A DNA stretch of 64,000 nt from assembly GCF_022376295.1 (NCBI RefSeq), contig NZ_CP060140.1, positions 496,001 through 560,000 on the forward strand. Reading direction: 5' to 3'. The translations under genes and the position numbers were made by a program. This document shows positions 24,458 through 33,891 of this stretch, one piece after another. Each line of letters opens with the position of its first letter. The stretch's first letter is position 1. The notes under the pieces were generated by a model. It did not search any database, had not been told where the DNA came from, and saw nothing but the letters and a program-made list of their open reading frames with translations. This DNA comes from Nodularia sphaerocarpa UHCC 0038. GTDB lineage: Bacteria; Cyanobacteriota; Cyanobacteriia; Cyanobacteriales; Nostocaceae.

Positions 24458-25654
24458 TCACCTTACCCAGAGATATAATATAGATAGAGTACAAACTGTT
24501 AGCGGGACTCCAAAGCGGAGATGCTCCCAAAAAGTTAACCTGTAGCCTAACTCAGCAGTTGCTTCTACAACTATAAGATTTGCCACTGCACCAAATAAAG
24601 TCAAATTACCCGCTAAGGTAGATGATGCAGCCAGTAACAGCCATAACTGAGTATTATCTCTAGGTATTAAGGGTTCGAGTAAAAGTACAGTGGGAACATT
24701 AGAAATTAGATTAGACAAAATCGCTGTGATTCCTATTAAACCAGCCGGAATACTGACTACATTAGTAAACGGCTGTAATAAATCTAAGTTCTGGATAACT
24801 CTAGTTAAGATAAATAGCCCCGAAAACATCAGCAGCAAATTTCCATCTAATTTACTTAAGACGCGCTGTGGTTTAAGTCTCCGAGTGATGAGTAACAAAC
24901 TCGCAGCGATTAATGCAGACTCTGCTAATGGTAAGCCGATAGCAAAAGCAATCAATAAGCCAATGGTGATGACTAAGGTTTTATTAAATAACGGTCGAAA
25001 AATCCGTTCTTTCCCTCTAACTAACATCTCACAGGGTTGAGTTGAGCGCACATCTGGATAAAGTAGCCACAGTAACGCTACTTGAATGAATAAGCCTGCT
25101 ACAGCTACTGGTGCTAATGCTTGAGCAAAGTCTAAGTAGGATATCCCGGAAAAGGAACCAATGAGAATGTTTTGGGGATTACCGCTAAGGGTAGCTACAG
25201 AACCTATATTAGTTGCAGCTGCGATCGCCAGTAAATACGGAATGGGATTTAAGCCTAAAGTTTGAGTCAAACTCAGAGTTAAAGGTGTGAAAATCAGTGC
25301 TAAAGTGTCATTGAGAAAAAAAGCTGACAAAATCCCACTGCCAAATGTTAAGGCAATCAATAAGCCTAGAGGAGTACGAGTCAGACTTAAGATGATGGAG
25401 AGCGATCGCACAAAAAAACCTGCATAGAATAGGTTAGCGTTCACTACCATCATGCTCAATAAAAACACAATCGTCTTGACATCAATCGCTAGCCATGCTT
25501 CCTGTAAACTCAACGCCCCCAGCGCAATTAAAAATGCAGAGCCGACTAAAGCAATAGTGGATCGGTTCATCCGTAACCCAGGGATATAACCTAAAGCCAA
25601 ACCCAGGTAAGTTAGCCCCAAGACTCCATAAATTGCAACTTGCTGGATAATCAC
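24458..25654 (-). CDS. Anion permease of the ArsB/NhaD/SLC13 (CitMHS) superfamily
   Basis: A 398-residue membrane protein with ten or more hydrophobic segments. Typical ion-transporter-superfamily segments are FLNDTLALIFTPLTLSL, AAATNIGSVATLSGNPQNILIGSFSGISY and, in the second half, SNLISNVPTVLLLEPLI and STLAGNLTLFGAVANLIV. The paired T-N-x-G-S / N-P-Q-N and S-x-x-A-G-N-L motifs match transporters that move arsenite, citrate or other anions. It starts with GTG at 25654. It is convergent with the rhodanese gene, so it lies outside that operon, though an oxyanion substrate would fit the setting. Confidence 0.8.
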   Translation of the reverse strand: MIIQQVAIYGVLGLTYLGLALGYIPGLRMNRSTIALVGSAFLIALGALSLQEAWLAIDVKTIVFLLSMMVVNANLFYAGFFVRSLSIILSLTRTPLGLLIALTFGSGILSAFFLNDTLALIFTPLTLSLTQTLGLNPIPYLLAIAAATNIGSVATLSGNPQNILIGSFSGISYLDFAQALAPVAVAGLFIQVALLWLLYPDVRSTQPCEMLVRGKERIFRPLFNKTLVITIGLLIAFAIGLPLAESALIAASLLLITRRLKPQRVLSKLDGNLLLMFSGLFILTRVIQNLDLLQPFTNVVSIPAGLIGITAILSNLISNVPTVLLLEPLIPRDNTQLWLLLAASSTLAGNLTLFGAVANLIVVEATAELGYRLTFWEHLRFGVPLTVCTLSILYLWVR

Positions 25655-26067
25655 ATTCTTTTCTCAGCCATTGCAAAACCCGATATTTGAACATAGAGCG
25701 CTAAAATACTCCCATATTGAGCTATTACCACTAATATTTTCATTTATGATATTTATACCTACTGTAAATATCTATAGAATTTTGTTATATTAAATTGTGT
25801 AACGATTACCTTGGAACCTGTCCAAGGACAGATGACTTTACTAAGATATAAAGTATGTGAAGTTATCAATAAGATTAGATTATTACACTACCGATACTGC
25901 GAAAATTGCGATTAACTTGATGTAGTAATAAATTTGATTCTGACATCAGTGGCTACTGTAACACCTATTGTAACTCAGTCAGGAAACGATTTTCCGGTAA
26001 AGGTAATTGCCACGTTGTATACATTCATCAGCAAGATGAATACCCTCATTAATACAGAGGCTTAATC
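25655..26067. other. 413-bp divergent spacer, no gene seen
   Basis: AT-rich spacer between the divergent permease gene and the nitrogenase-related gene. I looked for an NtcA box (GTA-N8-TAC) and found none that is convincing. No tandem repeat or RNA gene is seen. Confidence 0.5.
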
Positions 26068-26445
26068 ATGAAGGTATTTGACAATACCACGAAAAGGTTT
26101 TTTTTGGCAAGCTGGGTATCGATTAATCAAACAGAGACTAATCATGCTCCTGTAACTCAGCTACACCCTTCGGCTCCTCCGTCTCATGGTGATTTTCTGC
26201 AACCCCTGCGGCAGAGAATAGACAATATTCAAATTAATAATCCTAAATTAGCTCACCGCTTGTGCAAACTGATTCCGGCTCAATGTCCCTTTGAGCGCGA
26301 TGTCAAATTATTCGGGAAAACACTGTTTCACATTCCGCCTATGTGTAAACTCAATCCTCTGTTTGAAGAAGTGGTGGGTTTACGCTTCCGAGCGCTTTGC
26401 TACCTTGCCGATGAATGTGGTGAAGATGTATCACAGTACTGCTAA
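26068..26445 (+). CDS. Mo-dependent nitrogenase C-terminus-like protein
   Basis: 125 residues. The C-terminal two-thirds (LAHRLCKLIPAQCPFERDVKLFGKTLFHIPPMCKLNPLFEEVVGLRFRAL in overlapping reading) matches the small cyanobacterial family annotated as Mo-dependent nitrogenase C-terminus. It is rich in cysteine (CKLIPAQCPF, PMCKLNP, YLADECGEDVSQYC). The function is not established; the family is widespread in cyanobacteria, so it does not by itself prove nitrogen fixation. A perfect terminator follows. Confidence 0.82.
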   Translation: MKVFDNTTKRFFLASWVSINQTETNHAPVTQLHPSAPPSHGDFLQPLRQRIDNIQINNPKLAHRLCKLIPAQCPFERDVKLFGKTLFHIPPMCKLNPLFEEVVGLRFRALCYLADECGEDVSQYC

Positions 26446-26475
26446 GACTGTGTGTTGAGTCAAAACAGACAGAAG

Positions 26476-26509
26476 AGTTAGGAGTTAATGATTAACTCCT
26501 AACTTTTTT
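26476..26509 (+). terminator. Rho-independent terminator
   Basis: AGTTAGGAGTTAAT pairs perfectly with ATTAACTCCTAACT around a one-base G centre and is followed by TTTTTT. It lies 30 bp after the nitrogenase-related gene and separates it from the convergent caspase-like gene. Confidence 0.85.
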
Positions 26510-26519
26510 AATTTGTAAT

Positions 26520-28484
26520 TTAATTTGTAATTTTTCTGGCTTGCCATTTTTGGATGGCTTCTTGAGCGTCTTCGTAAACTGCTGTCACCTCTGGGACTAA
26601 AGTAGCCGTTTCAATTGCTGCTGTGATATTGCCTTGGTCAGCTCGACTTTTAGCAAGTTCCAAAATTTTTTCACTCCATTCATTAATGGATTTTTCGGCG
26701 CTGTCAAATCCTGGTTCACCGGGTGGTACTCTTCTGGCGACTTCAATGGCACGATTATATGTTGATGCTTGTCCAGGTCTAATTAAGGACTGTGCTGCAT
26801 CTAAAACAGTTTGATTACCCACATATTGTTGAGCTTCTAACTGCCATTGGTTAATTAGTGCTTGTGCTTGAGGATAAAGGGTTTGGTCTGGGGAAACTAA
26901 TTGAGCCGCAGCAATGGCATTTGTATATTCTTTTTGTTTGGCACGACCTTCTGCTAAATCTAGAATCATCTGACTCCAAATTTGAATATTGTCCTGAGCT
27001 TGTTCGTAGAGTGGTTCACCTGGTTGAATTTTACTAGCAGTGGCGATCGCTTTCCTCAGATCGCTAGCTTGAGTTTCTTTCAGAGACATTTTCGCTAAGT
27101 CTAAAACTGCTTGACTCCGCTTTTGAGAATCAGAATTAGAAGCAATTTGGGCGCTCGATTGGTTTTTTGGGGGAGGAGTAATTGGTGATGTCTCAAAGAA
27201 AGGGTCAGCTTGTAGCTCCGGGGTAGCAGTAATGGGTGATGGGCGTGATATTCCTTTACTTTGTAAAAATATCGCCTGATTGCGGAGAACAACTACAGAA
27301 ATTAAAGCTACTACCAACATAGTGCCGCCACCCCAAAATAAAAACTGTTTCCACAATGGGGTATCTGCATGAGAATCAGCCAAGGGAGAAACATCTGGTT
27401 GAGACACATTGGGGATGAATCTCCCCCCTGTAGCCATTTGCGCCTTTAGCGGGTGTTGTTGGTTGAGGTATTGCTCTTTAGCCAAGGTAGAGAGTTGTTG
27501 TTCTTCTAACTTACCAATGGCTGGAATGAAGTTTGACACATTCACCGATTGGGATTTACCACCCAAGATAGTTTCCACACCTTGGGCTGATCCCCAAATA
27601 CTTGCGTTTTGGGTCTTGGCAAAATTGCTGGGGGTTGTTGCCCCAATAGAAGGCGCTGTGAGTGGAACCGCAAAGGTTTCATCTGGAAAAATAACTGCTC
27701 CGACTCCACTGGGTTCTCTGGGGCTGGGAGCTACTTCGTTGTAGCTTTGCACCTCTAACTGCGGCAATATTGCTTGTGGGTGAGATGGAAATATTGTGAG
27801 CGGGTTTTGTGTCGGTCGCCAGTAGTGTTGACATAATTCTGGGGTGAGAACACTTAAATAGTTGTCTAAATCAGTCAAGTTATTGGCATTACCAGAACGC
27901 AAAGCTTCTAATAATGCGGCTGTGAAGAATCCGTGACCTAGTTCGCTACTTTCATGGGAGAATTCGTCGAATTGGCAAGAAAGAATTGTGGCAATTTGTA
28001 ATTGTTTGGCAAGTTGTATGGTTTCTCGCCCCACAGGACTATCTGCTTGTGTGCCAAAAGCACGGTTGATATCAAGCAACAGTACTGTATTAATTTCCGC
28101 CAATTGTAGACTTTGCATCAGCGATCGCACTTCTATGCCAGTTTCTTCTACCAATTGGGGATTTCCTTCCACTGGCATTAAGTAATCTTTGCCGTTGTAA
28201 CTGACTCCATAACCGCTAAAGAATAACCAGAGATGGTCTTGTGGTTGCCAAAAACCTGCTGTCAACTCCTCCAGCAATACGAGAATATTTTGCTTGGTGG
28301 GATAGGTGGATCTATCCCCAATGGGTGGGGAAGCAGCTGTCATCAATAAACAATTTTGCTGTGCCAAACCTCCTTCTTGAACCAAAAAATTATTTAGTAC
28401 CTCGGCATCTGCTTGAGCGCAACCTAAGGGTTGAAAGAACTGATATTGATTGATGCCAATTGTGATTGCCCAGTAATTTGCCAT
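26520..28484 (-). CDS. Caspase-fold (peptidase C14) protein without the catalytic dyad
   Basis: 654 residues. The N-terminal caspase/metacaspase p20-like domain (about 1-240) starts NYWAITIGINQY. The usual catalytic His in a SGHG motif is Tyr92 (FFSGYG), and the usual Cys in a DxC motif is Asn140 (LLLDINRA), so the dyad is lost and the domain should not be a cysteine protease. A linker of about 150 residues, one transmembrane helix (FLFWGGGTMLVVALISVVVL, near 375-395) and a C-terminal region of repeated helical units (AIAAAQLVSP, AIEVARRVPP, AIETATLVP) follow. Inactive orthocaspases of this kind are known in cyanobacteria and may be scaffolds or signalling proteins. Confidence 0.88.
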   Translation of the reverse strand: MANYWAITIGINQYQFFQPLGCAQADAEVLNNFLVQEGGLAQQNCLLMTAASPPIGDRSTYPTKQNILVLLEELTAGFWQPQDHLWLFFSGYGVSYNGKDYLMPVEGNPQLVEETGIEVRSLMQSLQLAEINTVLLLDINRAFGTQADSPVGRETIQLAKQLQIATILSCQFDEFSHESSELGHGFFTAALLEALRSGNANNLTDLDNYLSVLTPELCQHYWRPTQNPLTIFPSHPQAILPQLEVQSYNEVAPSPREPSGVGAVIFPDETFAVPLTAPSIGATTPSNFAKTQNASIWGSAQGVETILGGKSQSVNVSNFIPAIGKLEEQQLSTLAKEQYLNQQHPLKAQMATGGRFIPNVSQPDVSPLADSHADTPLWKQFLFWGGGTMLVVALISVVVLRNQAIFLQSKGISRPSPITATPELQADPFFETSPITPPPKNQSSAQIASNSDSQKRSQAVLDLAKMSLKETQASDLRKAIATASKIQPGEPLYEQAQDNIQIWSQMILDLAEGRAKQKEYTNAIAAAQLVSPDQTLYPQAQALINQWQLEAQQYVGNQTVLDAAQSLIRPGQASTYNRAIEVARRVPPGEPGFDSAEKSINEWSEKILELAKSRADQGNITAAIETATLVPEVTAVYEDAQEAIQKWQARKITN

Positions 28485-28683
28485 CCCGCTCTTTGTAGGT
28501 TGTTGTTTTGTTGCCTAAAATTGCGGTTGGCTTTGCTGAAAAAACAAAGCTAACCTATGTCTTATGGTCTTCGGAGAATATTATCGAGTTACTGAGTTAT
28601 AAGCAGTTTTTATGACAGTAAACTTAGATAATCATGCTTAGTAAAATTCCCATTAGAAATCATCACTAAGGAGTTATCAGGTT

Positions 28684-29187
28684 ATGACCAGGAATATTGC
28701 TCATCAACGATCATTGATCATTCCCTTTCAATTTATTGGCCAAATTGCCAAAAAGATCCGGATATTTCCGTTAATTGTTTTACTTTTTTCGCCGATTTCT
28801 TTGTGGGTATTAACAGAAGCGATCGCCCCCCAACTAGTTCGTGCTTATACCGCCAGAGTTGACCTGAATATTGTCCGCATGGCAGATGAAAGCTACGAAA
28901 CAGTATTAAGGAGAGCAGAAGCGGTCTCCAGGGCAGCTGCTCAACGTAGCTTTGACCAAGATATATTAGCTACAGATGTTTACGTAATCGTCACGGTGGA
29001 AAGTTATGGAGCGATCGCACCTGTTTTGGCTTTAGAAGTTAGTCGCCAGCAATGGCGCACCCACCCCGATCCCCAACGTTGGGCAACTTACTTCAAAACA
29101 GCGCGATCGCTCCTCTTGTTTGACACCAAACCCGCAATTTCCACCAATATTCAACCAGCCCCGCAGGGAGTAGGGAGTAGGGAATAG
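28684..29187 (+). CDS. Uncharacterised membrane-anchored cyanobacterial protein
   Basis: 167 residues. One hydrophobic segment near the N-terminus (IFPLIVLLFSPISLWVLTEAI) precedes a soluble domain rich in helices (YETVLRRAEAVSRAAAQRSFDQDILATDVYVIVTVESYGAIAPVLALEVSRQQW). I do not recognise a named family. A good AAGGAG site lies before the ATG. The last residues (GVGSRE) and the stop are encoded by the adjoining GGGAGTA heptamer array, so the native C-terminus has been replaced. Confidence 0.75.
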   Translation: MTRNIAHQRSLIIPFQFIGQIAKKIRIFPLIVLLFSPISLWVLTEAIAPQLVRAYTARVDLNIVRMADESYETVLRRAEAVSRAAAQRSFDQDILATDVYVIVTVESYGAIAPVLALEVSRQQWRTHPDPQRWATYFKTARSLLLFDTKPAISTNIQPAPQGVGSRE

Positions 29188-29249
29188 GGAATAGGGAGTA
29201 GGGAGTAGGGAATAGGGAATAGGGAGTAGGGAGTAGGGAGTAGGGAGTA
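29165..29249. repeat. Tandem heptamer repeat, unit GGGAGTA/GGGAATA
   Basis: About eleven 7-bp units alternating GGGAGTA and GGGAATA. The array begins inside the 3' end of the preceding gene and supplies its stop codon (TAG). Confidence 0.85.
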
Positions 29250-29281
29250 GATGGGGAGAAATATCTTAATCCCCAATCCCG

Positions 29282-29404
29282 GTGTCAATCTATTTTGGAT
29301 TTTGGAGAAAGGGATCTTCGTAGCGTAAGCAGCGCAGCGAGTATTTTAGATTGGATTTAAATCCAAAATCCAAAATCCAAAATCCAAAATCTAAAATCTA
29401 AAAT
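29282..29404. repeat. Foldback dispersed repeat, family B copy 1
   Basis: TCAATCTATTTTGGATTTTGG at the left can fold against TTAAATCCAAAATCCAAAAT at the right, with the core GATCTTCGTAGCGTAAGCAG / CGCAGCGAGTATTTTAGA. A second copy with nearly the same core lies at about 63825-63945. Not coding. Confidence 0.75.
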
Positions 29405-29486
29405 TCTCAATCCCCAATCCCCATCTACAAAGTCGAACTGATGGCTTAGAATAGGAGGGTTGTCAAGAATTGCGATATCCGCTACT

Positions 29487-29660
29487 ATGGCTGTACCTAA
29501 GAAGAAAACATCAAAATCCAAACGCGATAAACGTCGAGCCACCTGGAGACATAAAGCTGTTGTTGAAGCTCAAAAGGCTCTATCTCTGGGCAAGTCAATT
29601 TTGACTGGACGTTCTACCTTTGTCTATCCCACCACTGAAGAAGAGGAAACCGAATCATAA
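29487..29660 (+). CDS. rpmF: 50S ribosomal protein L32
   Basis: 57 residues starting MAVPKKKTSKSKRDKRRA, the canonical bL32 N-terminus, followed by THKAVVEAQ-like sequence (here RHKAVVEAQKALSLGKSIL). Unlike many bacterial L32 it lacks the CxxC zinc pairs, as is usual in cyanobacteria. The acidic C-terminus TTEEEETES is complete. ATG 29487 is the conserved start. Confidence 0.95.
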   Translation: MAVPKKKTSKSKRDKRRATWRHKAVVEAQKALSLGKSILTGRSTFVYPTTEEEETES

Positions 29661-29855
29661 TTCCCTTGTGAGAAAAAGCCCCCTGCCAGATTTATCACTA
29701 CTGTATAAGCGCTTTTTCTTGGCTTTTCTGATGGCATTATCAATCATAGGTAGTCCGCAAGAGCTAATCGGGTTAATAAAAAATGGGTAATGAGTAATTG
29801 GGGAAACCCGTTACCCATTACTCACCAATAATGCTCAAGTATTTTTCAGCAAATT

Positions 29856-30461
29856 ATGGCAGGAAAATTTTTTCATAAACCAAATGAGGAAGAACAAAAA
29901 CGCGTTCCTCCCGGTCAACACTTAGCCAAGGGTTTTCCTGTCTTAACCTACGGTGAAACTCCCCAAGTCAGCACAGAAGAATGGGAATTTCGGGTTTGGG
30001 GTTTGGCAAAACCTGCAATCTTGAGTTGGTCAGACTTGATAGCATTACCGCAGCACGAATTTACCGCCGACTTTCATTGTGTCACCCACTGGACAAAACT
30101 GGATGTCAAATGGACTGGCATTAAGGTGACAGATTTTATGAATTTGATTGAAGTTTATCCCCAAGCGGTTCATGTTATGGAACACTGCTATGGTGGCTAT
30201 ACTACTAATATTTCTATAGAAGACTTTGTACGAGAAGACAATTTTTTTGCTATTAAACTATTTGGTGAACCGTTAACAACAGAACACGGTGGACCATTGC
30301 GGTTAGTTGTACCTCATCTCTACGCCTGGAAAAGTGCCAAATGGATTAATGGTTTGGAGTTTCTCAATGAGGAAGAACTAGGTTTTTGGGAGCTTAATGG
30401 CTACCACCGCCGTGGTGAACCTTGGCAGCAGGAGCGTTACAGCAGTGGTTTGGGGCTTTAG
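29856..30461 (+). CDS. Sulfite oxidase-like molybdopterin oxidoreductase
   Basis: 201 residues forming a stand-alone molybdopterin-binding domain of the sulfite oxidase/YedY superfamily. The cysteine of FHCVTHWTKLDVKW is the expected molybdenum ligand. The ALPQHEFTADFHC lead-in, HCYGGYTTNIS and EHGGPLRLVVPHLYAWKSAKWINGL are typical. There is no signal peptide and no heme or dimerisation domain, so it is probably cytosolic. The natural substrate is unknown; relatives reduce or oxidise sulfur and methionine-sulfoxide-type compounds. Confidence 0.9.
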   Translation: MAGKFFHKPNEEEQKRVPPGQHLAKGFPVLTYGETPQVSTEEWEFRVWGLAKPAILSWSDLIALPQHEFTADFHCVTHWTKLDVKWTGIKVTDFMNLIEVYPQAVHVMEHCYGGYTTNISIEDFVREDNFFAIKLFGEPLTTEHGGPLRLVVPHLYAWKSAKWINGLEFLNEEELGFWELNGYHRRGEPWQQERYSSGLGL

Positions 30462-30469
30462 AGGTTGTT

Positions 30470-30660
30470 TGAAAAGTCTAATTTATTACAGCCCTGGCGA
30501 CTAGAAGTCGCGGAACCACCCAAACTAAACCCGCCTGCGCGGGTTAAAAATCCCATTTTTTCATTAGTCCAGGTCGCTGGACTTCCCTACGGGAAGCCGC
30601 TACGCGTCATGCCTGTGTAGTAGCGTATCGCTAACGCGAAGCGTAGCCATATTATATTCG
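30470..30660. repeat. Dispersed repeat, family C copy 1, plus adjoining small repeats
   Basis: AGTCTAATTTATTA, then AGCCCTGGCGACTAGAAGTC, a CCCGCCTGCGCGGG hairpin, and TTCATTAGTCCAGGTCGCTGGACTT. The same order is found at 37095-37202. It is followed here by further GC-rich palindromes (CTTCCCTACGGGAAG and CGCTACGCG types). No gene in this spacer. Confidence 0.7.
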
Positions 30661-30683
30661 CCCAAAACTTTTCAAACATCCTT

Positions 30684-32066
30684 TTAGCCGACAATTTTCT
30701 TTAAGGTTGATAATTTGTCTTTGTAGGGCGCATATCGCCAGTTTAAATCAAGCCAGAAGTAATTTTTTAACACACTTTTGTAATGGGAAAAGGTGTCAAA
30801 ACTAGCTTTACCATGATAGCTACCAATTCCACTATCACCGACACCACCAAAGGGTAAAGATGAAACACCAACTTGCATAACTGTGTCGTTGATACAAACT
30901 CCACCCGATGAGGTTGACTGTAACACTTGTTTTTGCAGGTTTTTATTTTGAGTAAATATGTATAAAGCTAAGGGTTTTGGTTTAGAGTTAATTAAGGCGA
31001 TCGCTTCTGTAATATCTGTATATTCAATTATCGGTAAAATGGGACCAAAGATTTCCTCTTCCATGACGGAATCTGTTAAAGAAACATGGTCAAGTAAGGT
31101 AGGCGCAATATAACGTTCTTCAGGGTTGGTTTCTCCGCCAATAACAATTTCCCCATCTTTGATTAAATTAGCTAACCTATCAAATTGTTTTTTACTAATA
31201 ATCCTAGCATAATCTGGACTGGTTGCGGGATTATCTCCATAAAATTCTTTGAGGCATTTTTTCATACCATCCACCAAATCTTTTTTGATTTTTTGATCAA
31301 CTAAAAGATAATCAGGCGCAATACAAGTTTGTCCAGCATTGATAAATTTGCCCCAAACAATGCGTTTGACAGTGTATTCTAAATTAATTTCACTATCGAT
31401 AATACAAGGACTTTTACCACCTAATTCTAAAGTAACTGGTGTGAGATGTTTAGCGGCTGCTTCCATGACAATTTTGCCAATAGCTGTACCACCAGTAAAA
31501 AAGATATGGTCAAATTTTTCGGCTAGGAGTTTTTGACTGGTTTCTACACCGCCTTCTACTACAGCAATATAATCTGGGTTAAAATGTTTGCCAATTATTT
31601 GCGCTACTAAACTGGAAGTATGAGGTGCAATTTCTGAAGGTTTGAGAATTGTACAATTTCCTGCGGCGATCGCACCTACTAAAGGTGAGATAATTAGCTG
31701 CAAAGGATAATTCCAAGGACCGATAATTAAAACAACTCCTAGCGGTTCTGGATAAATTTTGGCTGAGTAGGGAAAAAACTTCCAGGGAACTGCGGCTTTT
31801 TTCGGCTTCGTCCAATTCTTGAGATTTTTGATAGCCTCATCGATTTCATTCACTACACCAACTTCTGTAGCGTAAGTCTCAAATACTGGTTTGTGTAAAT
31901 CTGCTTGTAGGGCTTCAATGACTGCTTCTTTATTCTCAACTATTGCTTGTTTGAGAATTTTGAGTTGTTCCAGGCGAAATGTAATATCTTTGGTTTTACC
32001 AGTCTGAAAAAATTCACGCTGCTTGCCAATAATTGCAGCCACATCTGATAATTCATTAGTAATCAT
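30684..32066 (-). CDS. Aldehyde dehydrogenase (ALDH3-like)
   Basis: 460 residues. NAD(P)-dependent oxidation of aldehydes: LELGGKSPCI carries the general-base glutamate, GQTCIAPDYLLV the nucleophilic cysteine, EEEIFGPILPI the cofactor-binding glutamate, and FNxVGDSG-like LPFGGVGDSGIGSYHGKASF precedes the C-terminus. The C-terminal hydrophobic stretch and KNYFWLDLNWRYAPYKDKL tail resemble long-chain (fatty) aldehyde dehydrogenases. In cyanobacteria such enzymes oxidise fatty aldehydes to acids; that substrate is inferred. Confidence 0.93.
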   Translation of the reverse strand: MITNELSDVAAIIGKQREFFQTGKTKDITFRLEQLKILKQAIVENKEAVIEALQADLHKPVFETYATEVGVVNEIDEAIKNLKNWTKPKKAAVPWKFFPYSAKIYPEPLGVVLIIGPWNYPLQLIISPLVGAIAAGNCTILKPSEIAPHTSSLVAQIIGKHFNPDYIAVVEGGVETSQKLLAEKFDHIFFTGGTAIGKIVMEAAAKHLTPVTLELGGKSPCIIDSEINLEYTVKRIVWGKFINAGQTCIAPDYLLVDQKIKKDLVDGMKKCLKEFYGDNPATSPDYARIISKKQFDRLANLIKDGEIVIGGETNPEERYIAPTLLDHVSLTDSVMEEEIFGPILPIIEYTDITEAIALINSKPKPLALYIFTQNKNLQKQVLQSTSSGGVCINDTVMQVGVSSLPFGGVGDSGIGSYHGKASFDTFSHYKSVLKNYFWLDLNWRYAPYKDKLSTLKKIVG

Positions 32067-32501
32067 ATTTTATATTCTGTTATTTTTTGAGTGCTAGTTT
32101 TAGTATATAGCGTTTCCCACCTTCATCAGGTAGAGGAAGAATTAATTGACCACAGATATAGACGCGTTAGCGGCTTGCCGTAGGCTACACAGATTAACAC
32201 AGATAATATATAGGACTCCTATTTGATTTCTGTTGGCGTAGCCTGCGCTTTGCGCTTACAACTCAATACAACTCAAAATGGCTTTTTCCCACTCCCCACT
32301 CCCCCGGTTACTGAGCGACTTGTACTGAGCGAAGTCGAAGTAAGTCGAAGTAACTCCCCACTCCCCACCTACGCAAGTAAGTATGGCTACGCCACGCTAC
32401 GCGAACAAAAATCAAAGCGGATTACTATAGTCCCTAGCAGACTAGGATACGCTATATATAAATTTTTCCGCTTATAAATCATAATTAATGATTGTGTTTG
32501 T
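32067..32501. repeat. Repeat-filled spacer (435 bp)
   Basis: It contains GACGCGTTAGCGGCTTGCCG (about 32160-32179; also near 21375), GGCGTAGCCTGCGCTTTGCG (about 32236) and GGCTACGCCACGCTACGCG (about 32384). All are GC-rich small palindromes seen elsewhere in the window. An 84-codon open frame crosses them but looks repeat-derived. No gene is supported. Confidence 0.6.
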
Positions 32502-33602
32502 TTACTGTTTGATGGGTAAACTAATTATGAAAAGACTACCTTTACCTAACTCGGAATTTACTAGGATATTACCGTGATGTGCTTCGACGATGCGGCGAGA
32601 AAGGTACAATCCTAAACCACTTCCGGAACTTTTGTGGCTTCCCTGACGAAATCTTTCAAATAACGTTTCTATTTCTTCAGGCGGTATACCCATTCCTGTA
32701 TCCGCTACTTCTATGTTTATTTTACTACTGGGAATTACCGTACTAAGCCGGATATTCACTGAGCCTGATTCAGTAAATTTGATGGCATTACCGATTAAAT
32801 TTGTAAATAAACGATGCAGTTCTAAGCGATCGCCCATCATCATAGCTCTAGTTGAATCTTCAGACAAGTCCAGTTTGATAGATAGCGCTTTGTCTTGTGC
32901 TAACGGTGTCAGTTCCCCAACCAACTCTTTTAATAACTGAATTAAATCAACTTCTTGAAATACCAGGGTTTTGCGACCTGCCTCAAAGCGGTAAACTTCT
33001 AATAAAGTATTCACCATAGATAGTAGGTTAAGATTACTGCGAGCCATGATGGTGATCACTTCTTCCATTTGCGGCGATAAGTTTCCCAAAGCACCCTGCT
33101 GGAAAAGCATTAACATTCGGTCAGCTGCTACTAAAGGTGTGCGTAAATCGTGGGTGAGGCGAGAAACAAAATCTTGGCGCTGGCGCGCAATTTCATCACG
33201 TTCATCTATACTACGCTTCAACCGTAAGAGCGATCGCACCCTGGCGAGTAATTCATCTAATGTGACAGGTTTGCGGATAAAATCATCAGCACCCAAGTCT
33301 AGTCCTTTAGCAACGTTGGGCGTATCGTGGGCTGTAATCAGCAGAATGGGGATATATGGCTGAAATTTCGTATCTCCACGGATGCGTCTGGTGACTTCGT
33401 AACCATCCATTCCGGGCATCATTAAATCCAATAATACCAAGTCACAAGGTGATTTTTCCAGTTGTGCTAAGGCGCTGATCCCATTTTCTGCGGTGCTAAT
33501 AATATAGCCTTCTCCCTCCAAAATCGTTTTGATCAAAAACACATTATCAGGAGAGTCATCGACAACCAGAATTTTGTCAAAGCGAGAAGATGGGGAATTC
33601 AT
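32502..33602 (-). CDS. Response regulator-histidine kinase hybrid
   Basis: 366 residues. The N-terminal receiver domain (ILVVDDSPDNVFL, phosphoacceptor in LVLLDLMMPGMDGYE, conserved Lys in IRKPV) comes first. A HisKA domain follows (DFVSRLTHDLRTPLVAA with the phosphoaccepting His), then a HATPase domain (NLIGNAIKFTESG, VADTGMGIPPEE, SGSGLGLYLSRRIVEAH). There is no transmembrane segment or sensor domain, so it probably acts inside phosphorelays. The order REC-HisKA-HATPase is the reverse of a classical hybrid kinase and common in cyanobacteria. The input is unknown. Confidence 0.93.
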   Translation of the reverse strand: MNSPSSRFDKILVVDDSPDNVFLIKTILEGEGYIISTAENGISALAQLEKSPCDLVLLDLMMPGMDGYEVTRRIRGDTKFQPYIPILLITAHDTPNVAKGLDLGADDFIRKPVTLDELLARVRSLLRLKRSIDERDEIARQRQDFVSRLTHDLRTPLVAADRMLMLFQQGALGNLSPQMEEVITIMARSNLNLLSMVNTLLEVYRFEAGRKTLVFQEVDLIQLLKELVGELTPLAQDKALSIKLDLSEDSTRAMMMGDRLELHRLFTNLIGNAIKFTESGSVNIRLSTVIPSSKINIEVADTGMGIPPEEIETLFERFRQGSHKSSGSGLGLYLSRRIVEAHHGNILVNSELGKGSLFIISLPIKQ

Positions 33603-33891
33603 GGGGTATTGAGGTTTAGGGAAATCAGCGATCTTGTGGCAATGATATTATGCTTTTGTATAAGTTGTATCGTCAAGATTTTGGCGAACTCACAAGCAGC
33701 AGCCCCAAGGTAATCGGATGAAAGCAATTCTAAATCCAGCTTAAATATACCAAGTTGGGGGTATTTTACCTCTGGATTTCCCCACCTAGTAAATTTGTCC
33801 CCAATAGATGACGAAGACTAAGTTACTGATTATACTAAAAATAGGTTTGCCAAGTTAGCAATTTTCTGTTTGCATCTACAGATTTATTTTT

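Noticed and set aside
25920..26067. Possible NtcA box upstream of the nitrogenase-related gene
   Set aside because: Several GTA and TAC triplets occur but none with the required 8-bp spacing.
32223..32477. 84-codon frame in the repeat spacer
   Set aside because: Made of dispersed repeats read through by chance; no homology recalled.
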